Shown here piece after piece: positions 44,353-55,818 of a stretch of 64,000 bases of DNA. Source of the stretch: Isochrysis galbana. Lineage: Eukaryota; Haptophyta; Isochrysidales; Isochrysidaceae. Under the pieces are notes generated by a model that was not told the origin of the DNA, ran no database searches, and was given only the letters and a program-made list of their open reading frames with translations. Position numbers and translations under genes: made by a program. Location of the stretch: assembly GCA_018136815.1 (NCBI GenBank), contig CM030941.1:3020984-3084983 (forward strand). Reading direction: 5' to 3'. Each line of letters opens with the position of its first letter. Within the stretch, counting starts at the first letter, position 1.

Positions 44353-47300
44353 CTACCGGAAATGCCTTTGCATGGCCTTTGGCGATGGCAGCCACTCCTC
44401 GGCAATGGCTCGTTGAATACGTGCCCAACGTTGCATCTCGTGCAAGATCTCGCCCTCGCTCACGCATCGGTCCTCGTCCAAATCGAGGGCGCGTACCATT
44501 TGCGTTGGCCATCGCGCACGACCAACCACACGTTGGGGCGCTGGAGGCAGCTCTTCCTCTGAAACACAGCCATCGCCATCGACGTCTAATTGGCGAAAGC
44601 GAGCGGAGACCAGCGGCGGCAAAGCGGAAGGCAGCAGGCCGCCCAAGCGCATAGCGATGGACACCGTGCTCTTTGCGCCGAGCAAGGTGACATAGCTACT
44701 GTCAAAGCGGGTCCAGCAATCGTGGATATCCCACAAGCGTCGAAGCGAAGCCAGGTGATCAGACCAATGGGTTAGCGCCGGAGGCGTGCCAAACTGAATG
44801 CAACGAAAGACACGATGGCAAGAGAGAGGAGTGAGTCCACCTTGTCCCAGGCTTAGGGGCGTGGATTAGGGCAAGCTCACTTGAAAGGTCACCGAGACGG
44901 CGCACTCGTCCGAGGTGGTCATCGTCTCATGAATCGTTCCAGGCGGGAAGATAAGTGCCTCTCCGGGGCCGAGCTCGAAGGTGGCTTCGGGCGTCCATCC
45001 ACCTTCCTTACCATAGGCAGCGCCATCCTCATGCGTGTTGGCCGGGCGTAGCGGCGAGACGTCCTGAAGCGGCACACGGGATATGCGCCAGCGCTTCCTT
45101 CCTGCCAATTGCAAAGAGATGGTGGACTCACAGTGCCCGTCCACGTGCGCTTGGGCTCCCGCACCCCGTGATGACATCCACACTTCAGGGGACGATGCAA
45201 GCTCGGCCGCAGCTTCCGAGACTCCGGAGTCCATAAAGTAGAACTCTCCCACTGCCTCAAGTAGTTGGGTGAGGTAGGCGCGCTCTTGGGCGCTGACAGC
45301 TATTCCTCCGTTGCCAACTTCTGCAGCCATGGCCGCCGATTTCGCGTTCCCAAAGCCCGCTTCCTTAATTCCCCAGTAACGTGGACCAAGCTTTGGACCC
45401 TGAGGGTCGGGGCACCCACTCGGCTGCGCAGGAGCTGAGTGAGCTGTCGCCATCGTACTGCGCAAGTCGCCCCCCTGTCATGGGGGGGGGGGGGAGGGGG
45501 AGGGGTTCAGACATGTGCTACTCAAGCGTCGTCCGAGAGCCGGATCTTGACAAAGGGCTCCCGTCCGGAGTCAGGCGTGCCTGAACGTAGTGATGGATGA
45601 TAGACGCGTCTGGAAATCTTCTTGAGAATTCCTCGCATGTCCAATTGCCCATCGCGAAGCCGTCGGATCGCGACAGTGCGTCGGACACGACGAATGGTGT
45701 CCCGTCACCCACCAAAGCCTCAAATACCAGTGTCTGAACCGCCTCAAGCCGTTCGACCGCGATGGCCCCCCTCTCCGCCATGTCACGCTCCCTCTTACCG
45801 GCCCTAGCGCTACGCCTTCGGGCCTGCTGCGCCTCCTGCAACGCCGTCGCATGGGCATCGGCGGCCTCTCGCAGCTTCGACAGACATTTGGCTTTGAGCT
45901 CCGCACTCGGCAGCTCATACGCGTCCGCCAGCCCCGGCCAATCATATGAGTCCTCTATACCGATGGACAACAAGTCGTGCCCTGAAGCTCGCCAGATCTC
46001 GTCCACCTGGAGCACGCCATCGCCGTCTGCGTCAAGCTTGCCGAACCACATTGGGCCTAGTGCACCCACTGGGCGACAGATCTCGCACGTCACTGTGGTC
46101 CTGTCGGTCCTGCCGCCAAATAGGCCTGGAGCGCCGTCCGCGGCGGCGTCTCTACCCCTGCGAGACTCCCACCACGTGCCAAAGGCGTGCGCATCGGCTG
46201 GTACACCCCTATCCTTTGCCCCGAGTACCATCTCAATCAGCTGCTCTCGGACCTGATCGAGTGTGGGGTACCCAAGTGGCACAACGCCACGGCCCGAGTA
46301 CCACCACAAAGGCAGCATCAGCTGTAGTGGCAGGGGGTCGCTTGTAGGCGCACCAAGGCACGCCGTGGGGTCATACTCGATGTCGCGCTCCCATAGGAAG
46401 GAGACGGCAATCGAGAGCCCCCGTTCCTCAGAGCTCACTTGGTGAGCGTAGCCCCACGGAATGTACACACAGTCCCCAGCGCGTTGAATCGCCTCTCGCA
46501 TGGTGAGTTTGCCGAGAGACGACGCCAGCTCGGCGGTGAGGTAGGCCGGGTCAAGATCCACGTAGTCAGACGAGGAGAAACGGGGCCGGTCTCCCTCCAC
46601 CCCGTCGAGGGCGCCGAGAGCCCACGGCATCCGCTGCACCTCCTCTTGACGCGTGTCCAGAAAAAGCCAGCGCTTCTCGCCGCGGAGCAGGCAGTTGACA
46701 ATTTGCGTCTGGTCATAGTGCACCTGGGAGGCGGTCGGGCGGTGGGCGACCCATAGGCCGTACTCGTCGAGTGGTGTTGCCCACTCGATAGCTTGGCGTG
46801 GTCCGTCGACGGGCGCGGCCAAGCGGGCCTCTGCAGTGCGCCGGTTGGAGCCGCAGAGTAGGAACGGCGGCAGCTCAAGGTCGGCGGCCATCGGGTGAGG
46901 AACATTGGAGACCGCATACACGTCCTCGCCGGCCGCGCTCCTCTCGATGAGCTCGGCGAGCCCCATTCCTCCCCGCTGCGAGCCTGCCTGCCTGTCCTCG
47001 CGAGCGCGCTCGGTACGCACCGTGAGGTTGCCGAAGCGCCCAACTAGCTCGGCAGTGTTCCAGCGCACGGCCGCCGGCATCGAGGCCGCCGCACCGCGCA
47101 GCATCAGTGGCCTCCATCCCTGGACATTGACCGTCCAGAATTCGCGCGCCGTCGGGATATGCCTCACCTCATCAATCGGGCCGAGCACGCCCCACATGCC
47201 GAGGGCCACGCGACTGGCAGGAGATGGGCGGCGGGCGAGGCTGGTAGATGCCGCCGCGAGAATGGCCACACCCACACCCATGAGCGCGGCGCGCTCCCAC

Positions 47301-47356
47301 CCACATCGGCTCAGCACACCGCCTGAGCCAGAGGACCGCACTGCGCTGCTCGGCAT
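44353..47356 (-). CDS. Double JmjC/cupin-8 protein with three EF-hands, three exons
   Basis: Proposed exons are 47356-45522, 45457-44881 and 44793-44353, giving 950 aa. Intron 1 is 64 nt, phase 2, GA|GTAGCA...TGCGCAG. Intron 2 is 87 nt, phase 0, CAA|GTGAGC...ATTCAG. ATG 47356 is chosen because upstream codons are Pro/Gly-rich G/C runs. A hydrophobic segment (ALMGVGVAILAAASTSLA) suggests a signal anchor. The first JmjC domain has H213-x-D215 (VHYDQ) and H305 (GYAHQ). An EF-hand follows (DADGDGVLQVDE). The second JmjC domain (N-terminal part in exon 1, rest in exon 2) has H716-x-D718 (AHVDGH) and H788 (GTIHET). Two more EF-hands close the protein (DVDGDGCVSEEE, and the weaker DLDEDRCVSEGE). Both Fe(II) triads look intact, so it is probably a 2-oxoglutarate-dependent hydroxylase, perhaps calcium-modulated, in the secretory path. 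The substrate is unknown. Confidence 0.8.
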
Positions 47357-48716
47357 AAGGAGCACTCGCCACGAGCGTGTGGCTGTGTGGAAGAGGAGGG
47401 GCGGCGAAGAAAAGAGGAGAGCGCTCACTGCAGTACCGCTCGAGCGCCCCCCTCCCCAACCTCCCCCCCCCCCCCCGCCCCCCGCTCCCCCCACGCCACT
47501 CCCCAACCCCCCGGCAAACTCCCCCCCTCCCCCCCCCCTTCCGACCGGGCGGGCCTTTCCACTCGCGCTGTGGGCTCCCGCCGTCCGGCGTGGGCGCGGA
47601 GAGGAGGAGGGGCTGCAAGGCGGCAAAGCTTCCGCCGGCCCGACCGCCGGCAGCGGAAAGGGACAGCGGGGGGGGGGGGGGGGGAAGGGGAAGCCGTCTC
47701 TAATCATCTAATCATGGGACCCCCCCCCCGCCCCCCCGCCCCCCCCCCGCCCCCGCCCCCCTCCTGGTGGCCTCCCTGCTCTCCGCCACATCTCAAGCAA
47801 AATACGTTAATAATAAGAGTTGGTGAATGAATCCTCGAGTTAGGCCCGAGGGGCCTTCGCCACCCCCCACCCCGAGAAAAAAAAACCCACGGGAGAGAAA
47901 TTTGCTGTCTAGGTCGAGGTCTTGTGGCGTGCCCGTCCTTATGCTTACTTTACGTGCTTTCTGAGACTCGGCGTCAGAGTTTTATGGTTGTGTTAGTATA
48001 ACCTTAGTGCTGCGGGACCGTAGCCCTTCGACGGCAACGGAGCCCCTCCCCCGCGAATGGGGTGTGTGCGCGGTTGTCGCATGGCTCGTCCGGTGTATTC
48101 ATGTGGCTAGGGATGCTAGCTGACAAGATGTCCTAGGACGCTATGAGCTATGGCTATGGGTTCTAACGTGTAACGTTGTACCCCCGCCGAGAGGTGAGAG
48201 GTCACCGCAATCTCCATGACACCAGGGCGCGCGTCGACGCTCGACGCTCAAGGGTGCAACACATCATCGAATTCGATGAAACTCTTTCCTTTGAATTTGT
48301 GGCTGCCGAGTGCGCCACGCGTTCCCACAACTGGTGGGACCGGGACAATATGGTCAGTCTACACAAATTCTTCAGTGGTGGCCAGTGGCCAGTGCCAAAT
48401 CCGCAAGCATTTCCCAATTCAATGGTGGGAAGGACACTTTACGAATCACTCCAAGCACCCCTCAACTCTTACTTCTAGGGCTGTGGGGGTCGTGTGACGA
48501 AAGCAACGGCCATCCGCTCTGCACCACGGCGCCGGGCAGGACGATAAAAAAATTTGAATTAGATTCGGGCTCAGGCTACTGGCTACTACCGCTAGCTATA
48601 AATGACCACGCACTCACGGTACCGACTCACGCCATCGCCTATACCCCAGAACACTAACTCCCTTTACACTACCCCCTCCATACCTTTGTCTTTGGTCTTT
48701 GGTATCGGTGATCAAT
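47357..48716. other. No gene; C/G homopolymer-rich promoter side
   Basis: 47440-47770 is dominated by C runs and G runs. 47780-48716 has a few short open frames (one of 100 codons from 48176) without recognisable domains. A stretch of poly-A follows CCGAGAAAAAAAA at 47873. Confidence 0.45.
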
Positions 48717-49150
48717 AACTAAGTTTATACTTAGTTCTTAGTTCCCCATGGGGGGCAACCTACTTTTATAAGTGGGGGTCAATGGGGGCCTCGCGCCCCC
48801 CTCTCTCCATTGCGGACACCCCCCGGGGTGGGCCCGTAAATTCAACCCCAGCCCCTGCCCTCTGGCAGGGGCAGGGCACTCATCAATACAGCCCAGACCC
48901 CTAGTGGGCGCGGGCCGCGAGCCGCACTCCCAGGCCCGCATGGGCCTGCTCTCGTACTGACTCCCCCCCCCATCCCTGGTCGCCAGGCAGACAGGGGCCT
49001 CAGGGCGGCACCCAAGGCCAGCGAGGCGAGCGAGGGAGAGGCAGGGGGGGCCAGGGGCTGAGCCCCAGCCTCCACTGCCCCCTGAGCTGCCCTTGCTGGC
49101 CCTCTGGGCGCCCCTGAAGGACCTCTGAGAGCAGGCCATGGCGCGCCGCA
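48717..49150 (+). repeat. Family A repeat, copy A4 (diverged)
   Basis: Starts with the perfect 8-bp hairpin AACTAAGTTTATACTTAGTT, then TTCCCCATGGGGGG. It continues with diverged body blocks (AGCGAGGGAGAGGCAGGG, GAGCCCCAGCC, CCCCTGAGCTG) and fades after about 49150. The distal AGTCCCG dyad is absent. Confidence 0.65.
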
Positions 49151-50084
49151 TGGCGACGCGCCGCAGGGACCGGGGCGGAAGAGAATGGAACGAGGGAGAG
49201 GGGGGGATATGCACCCCCCCCGATGGAGTGTGGTGAGAAACGAGCCCCGTTTGCGTTAGCAAACGGGCGAAGGGGGGCGGCTGGCGACAGGAGAGGCGAG
49301 AAGAAGGGAGTGGCTCAAGACGTCCCTGTGGCAGGTATCGGGGGGCGCAGACATTTATTTCTTCGAGGACCGCTCGCGGCGCGAGCTGTAAGGGCCGTTC
49401 TCCTTTTTTGACGAGAGGTTCCTCCCCCCCCCCCCGGTGCTTTTTCCCGGAGAGTCGGCCGGCGTCGACCGGACCGCCTCAATGGGTTTTCCCTCATTTT
49501 AACTTGTGGGGAGTTAGAATGGGAGCCGGGGGCCTGCGAGGGGGGAGATGTGGAAGGGTGCATAGGAGTATGTATCTGTGACAACAGCACGCGCCAAGGT
49601 GTACGGGCAGGTGCGCTGAGGGCTGTCGTGTTAGTACCGGGCTAGTGAGAGTAGTGGTACTAATGCTCAGATAGATTATTATTATAGTTCCCCATGGGGG
49701 GGCACGAGCCCCCCTCTCTCTCCACTCCTCCCCTGCCATGGGGGAGGAACCACCCACTCTCCTGGCACCTGGCACGCCTGATGGCTTGCCAGGAGCACAC
49801 AGCCCTGCTGACCCATTCCTCTCCCCACAGGACCGCCTGACTCGCCCGGGGGTCGGTCCGGAGTGGTGTGATTTTGAGCACCTTGCACCTTCTAGAACCC
49901 AAAGGGTAAGATTATAAAGAGCCTAAGAGAAATGGGGCAGATCCAAGAAGCTTGTGCCTCTACTCTAGAGTAGACTAGAGTACTCTAGTACTCTAGTGAA
50001 AGGGAAAGAGAAAGGGGGAGAGAGAGAAAGAGAAGATAGCCGCGGCGGCGAGGAGCGCGCGGCGGCCGTCGGCGTCCGCTCGTG
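49151..50084. other. No gene outside repeat A5; 5' flank of the ANKFY1-like gene
   Basis: 49151-49684 shows no domain. 49970-49999 holds TACTCTAG direct repeats (TAGAGTACTCTAGTACTCTAG-like), followed by a purine tract to 50035, just before the start codon region. Confidence 0.4.
49685..49860 (+). repeat. Family A repeat, copy A5 (head part only)
   Basis: TTCCCCATGGGGGGGCACGA, then the CTCCACTCCTCCCCTGCC block, GAACCACCCACTCTCCTGGC and GATGGCTTGCCAGGAGCACA match copy A1 closely, up to CTGACTCGCCC. The hairpin is degenerate here (ATAGATTATTATTATAG). Confidence 0.7.
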
Positions 50085-53000
50085 ATGAGCAACCCGTTCG
50101 GTGAGGACGACGAGTCGATCGAGCCGCTTCCGCCGGCGCTGCTTCTCGGTCCTAATCCATTCTCCTTCGGCTCGCCCGACGACTCGCCCGCCCACCACTC
50201 GCCGTCAACCCCCACGCCCTGCGACTCCCTTCAGCCGACGCCGGAGCCAGAGTGGCTCAGAGATGCTGCCACCCTCCTCGGCTCTGAGGGGCGCGAGAGG
50301 CGCTCGGCTGGCACGGCGTCCCCGCCCACCGCACAGCCTTTGATCAATCCCTTTGCTCCGGAGCGCCCGTCCGTGTCCGCTGAGCCGACCTCCTCGCCGG
50401 CCAGGATGCCGTTGTCAACGCTGTCGGTCGCTGCGTGGATGGTTGAGCCCACTGATGATGGCCTCCCGCTCAGCACGGCGCTCGTTCCCGCGGATTCCGG
50501 CGTCTACGAGAACGGGGACGCACCGTGCAACCCCTTCGGCGGCAGTCCGGACTCGGACAACGAGCCTGCTGCGATCGACGGGGAGCCCGAAACTGAGCCT
50601 GAGCTCGAGGCAATGCTCGCCCTGCCGGCGCCGCCCGCCCCACCCCTGCGGCGAGCTGCGAGCCGCGTGCATGTCGACGAGGAGACCTACGGCGCCGACC
50701 TGTGTCATGGAATGCTGGCTCTGCTTGAGTCGGGCCGCCACGCCGATCTGCAGTTTGTCGCGGGCGGCGCGACTCTAAATGCCCATCGTGTGCTGCTTGA
50801 GGCAAGGTGCGGCCGGTCGATTGTGGATGCCATAGACAGCGGCGCGCTCGGTCCGCCGCTACTACCCCCCCACTCCACGGCGAATGGTGGTGAGGGCGAG
50901 CCACTCGCATCGCGTTTCTCCCTCACCATTGGCAGCGCTTCGTCCTTGCGTGTACTGCTCCGGTATGTGTATACTGAGCGATTTACATCAGTTGGAGCTT
51001 CATTGGAGGTGATCCGGCTGTGCAATGAGCTAGACAGCGCAGGTGGCGTGCCAGCTCTGCGTCGGCTCTCGCAGCTCGCCCAGCACGATCTCGCCACGTC
51101 GCTGTCGATCGACGAGGTGGTCCAGACGACACACGCCGCGGCCTCGCTCCGCGCGATCCCACTCTTCCGCTTCTGCCTCGGCTACATGTGCACAAACTAT
51201 GAAAAGGTTGTGCCCGACGAGCGGGACCGAACTAGCGCACCAGCTGTGCAGGCGCTCAGCACAGCGGCAGCGGCACAGCTCTTCGCTGTGCGAACAGCGG
51301 CGCCTCTTCAGGACGCCATTGCGCACGGGCGGGTGGACGCAGCACAGTGGCTGCTCTGGGCTGATGCCAAGGAGTGGATGCTCGATGGTCAGCCCTTTCA
51401 GCCAGCGGAGCTGCTTGGCTCTCGAGATGTGGCTGGCCGAACGGCCCTAGAAGCAGGTGCGCCTCTGACGCCTGAGTCTGCACCCCGTCTGCCCGCGTGT
51501 GGCGATGGTCAAGCCGGAGTTCACGGTGCTTCCTCCCTCGCCAGCGGCATTGCCGCGGACTAGTTCTTGGCACCACCAGCCGCTGGAGGGTTGTACTGCT
51601 TGTGAGCACCATTGCTCACCTTGGTGCCACCATGCCCCGTAGCTCTGGATTGCGACGACATGTCAATCGCCACTCTCCTCCTCGACGCTGGCGCTGACCC
51701 GTCGGCGAGCTCCGCCTCTGGCACGGGAACGCTCCTACACGCCGTTTGCGAAAAGGCCGCTCGAGCTCCGACGGAGGAGGGAAGCGGACGAGAGGGCCAT
51801 CTGAGTTTGTGCTACAAACAAGCGGAGCTCCTGCTGCATTACGGAGCCTCCGCGTCGGCCGCCAACTCCAGTGGCCAGGCGGCGGTGGACGTGGCCGTAT
51901 GGAGTGGTGATGCGAAACTAATCCGGTTGCTTCTGTCGCACGGCGGCCGTTCCACTCTATCCACCGGCGAGGGTGGCTCTCTGCTGCACGCTGCGGCTGC
52001 AGCGCGACGGTCTGACGTCCTTGAGACGGCACTCCCATTGCTTGACGAACTCGGTATCGAGATTGACGGTCCGGATGCTCTGGGCCAAACGGCTCTCCAC
52101 GTCGCCGTGGCTGCCGCCGATGCCTCGCTAGTTGTGCCCTTGCTCCGGGCCCGAGCAACTCTTGACGTCACAGAAGGTGGCGGCGCCACCGCGCTGCAGA
52201 TGGCTGTTGAGGCAAGAGATCTTCGGTGCGTCTCTGCGTTGCTACAGGTGACAACCCCCGCCCTCTCCCATGTCGGAGTAGCCAGCATGCCCCTGGGTTC
52301 TTGCGCCTCATCCCTCGGCCACCTCTCATTTGAGGCCTCGCCGGGTCGCGATGCATCAGGTGGGCGCGAACGTCAATGTGATGAGTGGGGACGGCGTGCC
52401 GCTTCTAGTCCTAGCCGCCGAGCGCTCGGTTTCAGTCGCTATGTCGCTCATTCAGGCATCGGCCTCAGTCAACGTGGTTGATCCTACTGGAAGATCGCCG
52501 CTTGATGTGGCAGTCGCACAGGGCGAGAGCGAGCTCGCAGAGCTGCTGCTACTGAGAGGCGCCAAGCCGACGAGGAACCAGGTGACGACGCCCAGCCCTC
52601 GGCCTCTCGCTGCGGCCCCTCCGACCATGCCACGCGGTATTGCAACCACATCGCGATATCGCCCTCCTTCGCGGCTTCCTGGAGGATTTGAACCCGCGCT
52701 CGAGAGTGTCTGTCCACTTGCACATAGGCCAGGTTCAATCTGGAGGGTGTGCTTGACCTGTCCCCGGTTGTCGCCGCAGGACACCGACGGCAACACGATC
52801 CTTCACACGGCCGTACTGCAGCAGAGCGAACAGCTCGTCTCTCTTCTCGTTAAGCACAAGGCGGAGCTTTCCGATCAGAACCGGCGCGGCTGCACGCCGC
52901 TCCTCCTTGCAGCCGAGTCAGGTCAGCCGAAGATTGCCCAGACACTGCTGCAGGCGGGCGCTGGACTTCATCTGTGTGACGCGGCCAACCGCTCGGCGCT

Positions 53001-54243
53001 TGAGCTCGCTCTGCACAACAATCACTTGGAGACTCTACAAGTTTTACTTGAGCAGCCCAACGTTGACATCAACGGCATCACGCTTCGCGGTTCCTCCCTA
53101 CTGCACGAGGCCGCCGAGTCCGGTGACGAGCACAAGGTTAACTTTCTCCTGTCTCACGGCGCCCACGTGGATGTCCTCAACCCAAACGCAGAGACGCCGC
53201 TGCATTGGGCGTGTTCCCTCGGCCATGTGAACGTTGTGCGCTGCTTGACGCAGCATGGTGCCGACGCTCTCCTGCACGAGCGTGTCCAGGGCCTTACTCC
53301 AATCCACGCCGCTTGTGGCCCCCGTGGCCAGCCGGCGGTCATCGCGCTCCTCATCCAGCGGTGCGAGCTCATGCGTTGGAACGGCCTTCCCGCCGGCTGC
53401 AACGTGCTCGATTTCGCGCGCAATACGCCGTTGCACACTTGCGTGCGCCAATCGCCCCACGCAGCAAAGGGCATCCCGTTGCTGCTCGAACATGGCGCCG
53501 ACCCCGCCGCGAGAAACCTAGATGGGCAAACGGTGCTGCACCTGCTGGCGGAGCGTGCCGTACGCACGCAACAGGAACGCGCGGGCATCGGAGAGTCAAC
53601 GGAACGCCCGATTGGCGCCACAGAAGCCGGGGACGGCGTGGAGGATGTTGCGCCCCGCGCCCCGCCCGAGCTTCCCATAGACCGCCTACTGGCCATGCTC
53701 TCCGACTTGCCATTGGCGCTCGATGCACAAGAGACAGAGACTGGCAACACCGCTCTCCACATTGCTGCCTTTGGAGGGTCGATCGAGATCGCGACTTTCC
53801 TCGTAGGCTTGGGCGCGTCAGTCGCATTGCCGAACAAGGACGGATTTACCCCCCTTGACTCGATGCAGCCCAGTGGCATCGACGGGAAATCGATCGCTGA
53901 GATGCTCCTCTCCCGAATCGATCGGCCGCCCTCGTGGGTACCAGACCGGCTGGTATCCGCCTGCCAATTGTGCAAACTGCCCTTCATCCTCGCCCAGCCC
54001 CAGCGCAACATGGGCAATATTTCGCAACAGTTCATGGCGCGCTCTCAATCGAACAACGTTCGTAAGCATCACTGTAGACATTGCGGTCGCTGTGTGTGTG
54101 CTACATGCTCGCCACGGCGCGCTCCGATTGCCAAGTTTGGGTCAGCATCCGAGGAGCGAGTCTGCCTCCAGTGCGAAAAGTTGCTGAGTGGGGTTGTCCG
54201 CGCCGACTCGCGCCGATCTGGCAACGCCGTTGCCTTTCTCTAG
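50085..54243 (+). CDS. Rabankyrin-5 (ANKFY1)-like BTB/ankyrin/FYVE protein, four exons
   Basis: Proposed exons are 50085-51456, 51643-52247, 52360-52581 and 52780-54243, giving 1220 aa, close to the roughly 1170 aa of animal ANKFY1. Introns: GCAG|GTGCGC...CCCGTAG (186 nt, phase 1), CAG|GTGACA...GCATCAG (112 nt, phase 0), CAG|GTGACG...GCCGCAG (198 nt, phase 0). Each join restores an ankyrin repeat. Residues 1-150 are acidic and carry four NPF motifs (about residues 3, 24, 88, 149). The BTB domain is at about 200-310 (HADLQFVAGGATLNAHRVLL, LRVLLRYVYTERF). About 15 ankyrin repeats follow. The FYVE finger is at about 1119-1205 with WVPD, CQLC, RKHHCRHCG and RVCLQC, so PI3P and zinc ligands are present. 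The family acts on early endosomes with Rab5 and EHD proteins. Oddities are an unusually long FYVE insertion and a stop-free third intron whose length is a multiple of three. Confidence 0.88.
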
Positions 54244-54557
54244 CATAGGCAAGCTGGCCTGGCTCCGCACTGTTGGATTCGTGCGCGATGCTCGTCATAA
54301 TTCCTTCATGTGCCTGTCACCAATTTGTGGACGCCACAATATCAGCCACAGGGGTCCGCTGCGTTGGGCGCCGTTGCTGATGACGTTGTGATTGATGATT
54401 GTGCGGTATTCGGGGCGCTTGGCGACAAGCCGATTTTCGCTCTGTGCGTGGTTCACTCGATGGCTGTTCACGGCGCTGCCGCACTCCCGTAAGAATGCGT
54501 GGAGGTAGAGTTTGTAACCATGACTACGAGCCATGATCATTCATGCTATCTTGGTCA
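54244..54557. other. 3' flank, no gene seen
   Basis: 314 bp between the FYVE gene and repeat B2. No recognisable polyadenylation signal of the AATAAA type. Confidence 0.4.
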
Positions 54558-55081
54558 ACTAATCTTATGATTGGTCGCCATGGAGGGGGGCCTCGCGCCC
54601 CCTCCCCCCCCGCTCTCTCGACTCCCCTCATGGGGGGCGAGAACCATCCACCCCCCTGCGCTGTCTCTTGGCATGTAGGGGGGACTCACCCAGACAGCCC
54701 AGACTCTCCATGAGAGCTGGGCACAGATCGCACGCCTTGGCCCGCGCTGGCCAGCAGCTTGTCGCTCTGACCAGCAACCCCTCCTCCCCCTGGCCCCTGG
54801 GCCCCCCTGATCAGGACACCCCAGCCACCTCCAGCCGACCGGCAGGGGCGCGAGAGCCAGCGATGGAGAGGTAGAATGGGCCAGGGCCATGCCCCAGCCT
54901 CACCTGCCCCCTGAGCTGTGCTCCCAGGCCTCCTAGGGACCTGAAGAGGGGCCGCAGGCGCGCGCCATGGCCAGAGCCGCAGGGAAGAGAGGAGGGAGAG
55001 GGAAGAGGGAGGGGAAGGGGGAGTGGCAGCTCTCCCCTCCGGCGTTAACATGTCTTCTCGCCCTGTTCAGGTAAGAGAAGA
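54558..55081 (+). repeat. Interspersed repeat family B, copy B2
   Basis: Begins ACTAATCTTATGATTGGTCG and ends TCTTCTCGCCCTGTTCAGGT followed by AAGAGAAGA. It parallels copy B1 throughout, with small indels in the C runs and a few substitutions. Confidence 0.8.
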
Positions 55082-55818
55082 TGCTGCAGCTACAGTTCAA
55101 TACCGTGGGCCGCAACTGTGAACTGTGAAGCGTGAGTGAGTGTGAGAGCGAGTGTGTGGTACACCGAGAATTAGATACTGAGATACCGAGTATAGAGTAT
55201 GGGTAGCGTTAGTGGCGATCCGTTCAAGGATATGCGTCTTATGTCTCTATGAGTATGTCCTATGTATGTGATATGTGGTCCTATGCCTATGCACATGCAC
55301 TGATCATACTATGATTGTTTGGGTTTGGGGGCCGCGCATCGCGCGGTGGCCATGTGGTCATGCCGACCGCATTCGCATACCCGCACGGCGCGCGCGTTGT
55401 ACGCGTGCCGCGCAGTGATAAAGCTTGGGCAAAGCTTGGCCTCAAACCCAGCAAAGCTTGGTCAATATATTGTATTGGGGCCAAATGAACCCAGTAATGA
55501 TTGGATCAATTGATTCCATCATTCTGGACAACCTGAGGCGATGGCGTGCATAGTGCACGCAGATACTCCTGCTACACCTAGAGCTCTAAATAGAGTATGT
55601 ACCTGTGATGTGAAGAAGTGAAAGACCGAAGAAGCTGTCTATAGATTAGAGAATATGTAAAGGACCGCGAGCGGGGCGGGAGCGGCTTGCCGGCTGGGTG
55701 AGAGAAGGGGTGGCCTAGGAGGAGGAAGAGGGGGGGTGGGGGGGGAAGGGGTTCGAAGGGCCGGGAGAGAGAGGCGGGGGGGGAGGGGGGGGGTCCCGCC
55801 ATTGCGCCGCGCGCTGAA
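55082..55818. other. No gene; upstream of PIG-V
   Basis: Ordinary sequence to 55650, then a purine-rich block (GGGAGCGG, GGAGGAAGAGGGGG) to 55795. No in-frame ATG for the gene that follows. Confidence 0.4.

Noticed and set aside
47357-47707. Extension of the double-JmjC protein by 117 residues upstream of ATG 47356
   Set aside because: The extra residues are Pro/Gly runs translated from C/G homopolymers. The first start followed by a plausible signal anchor is at 47356.
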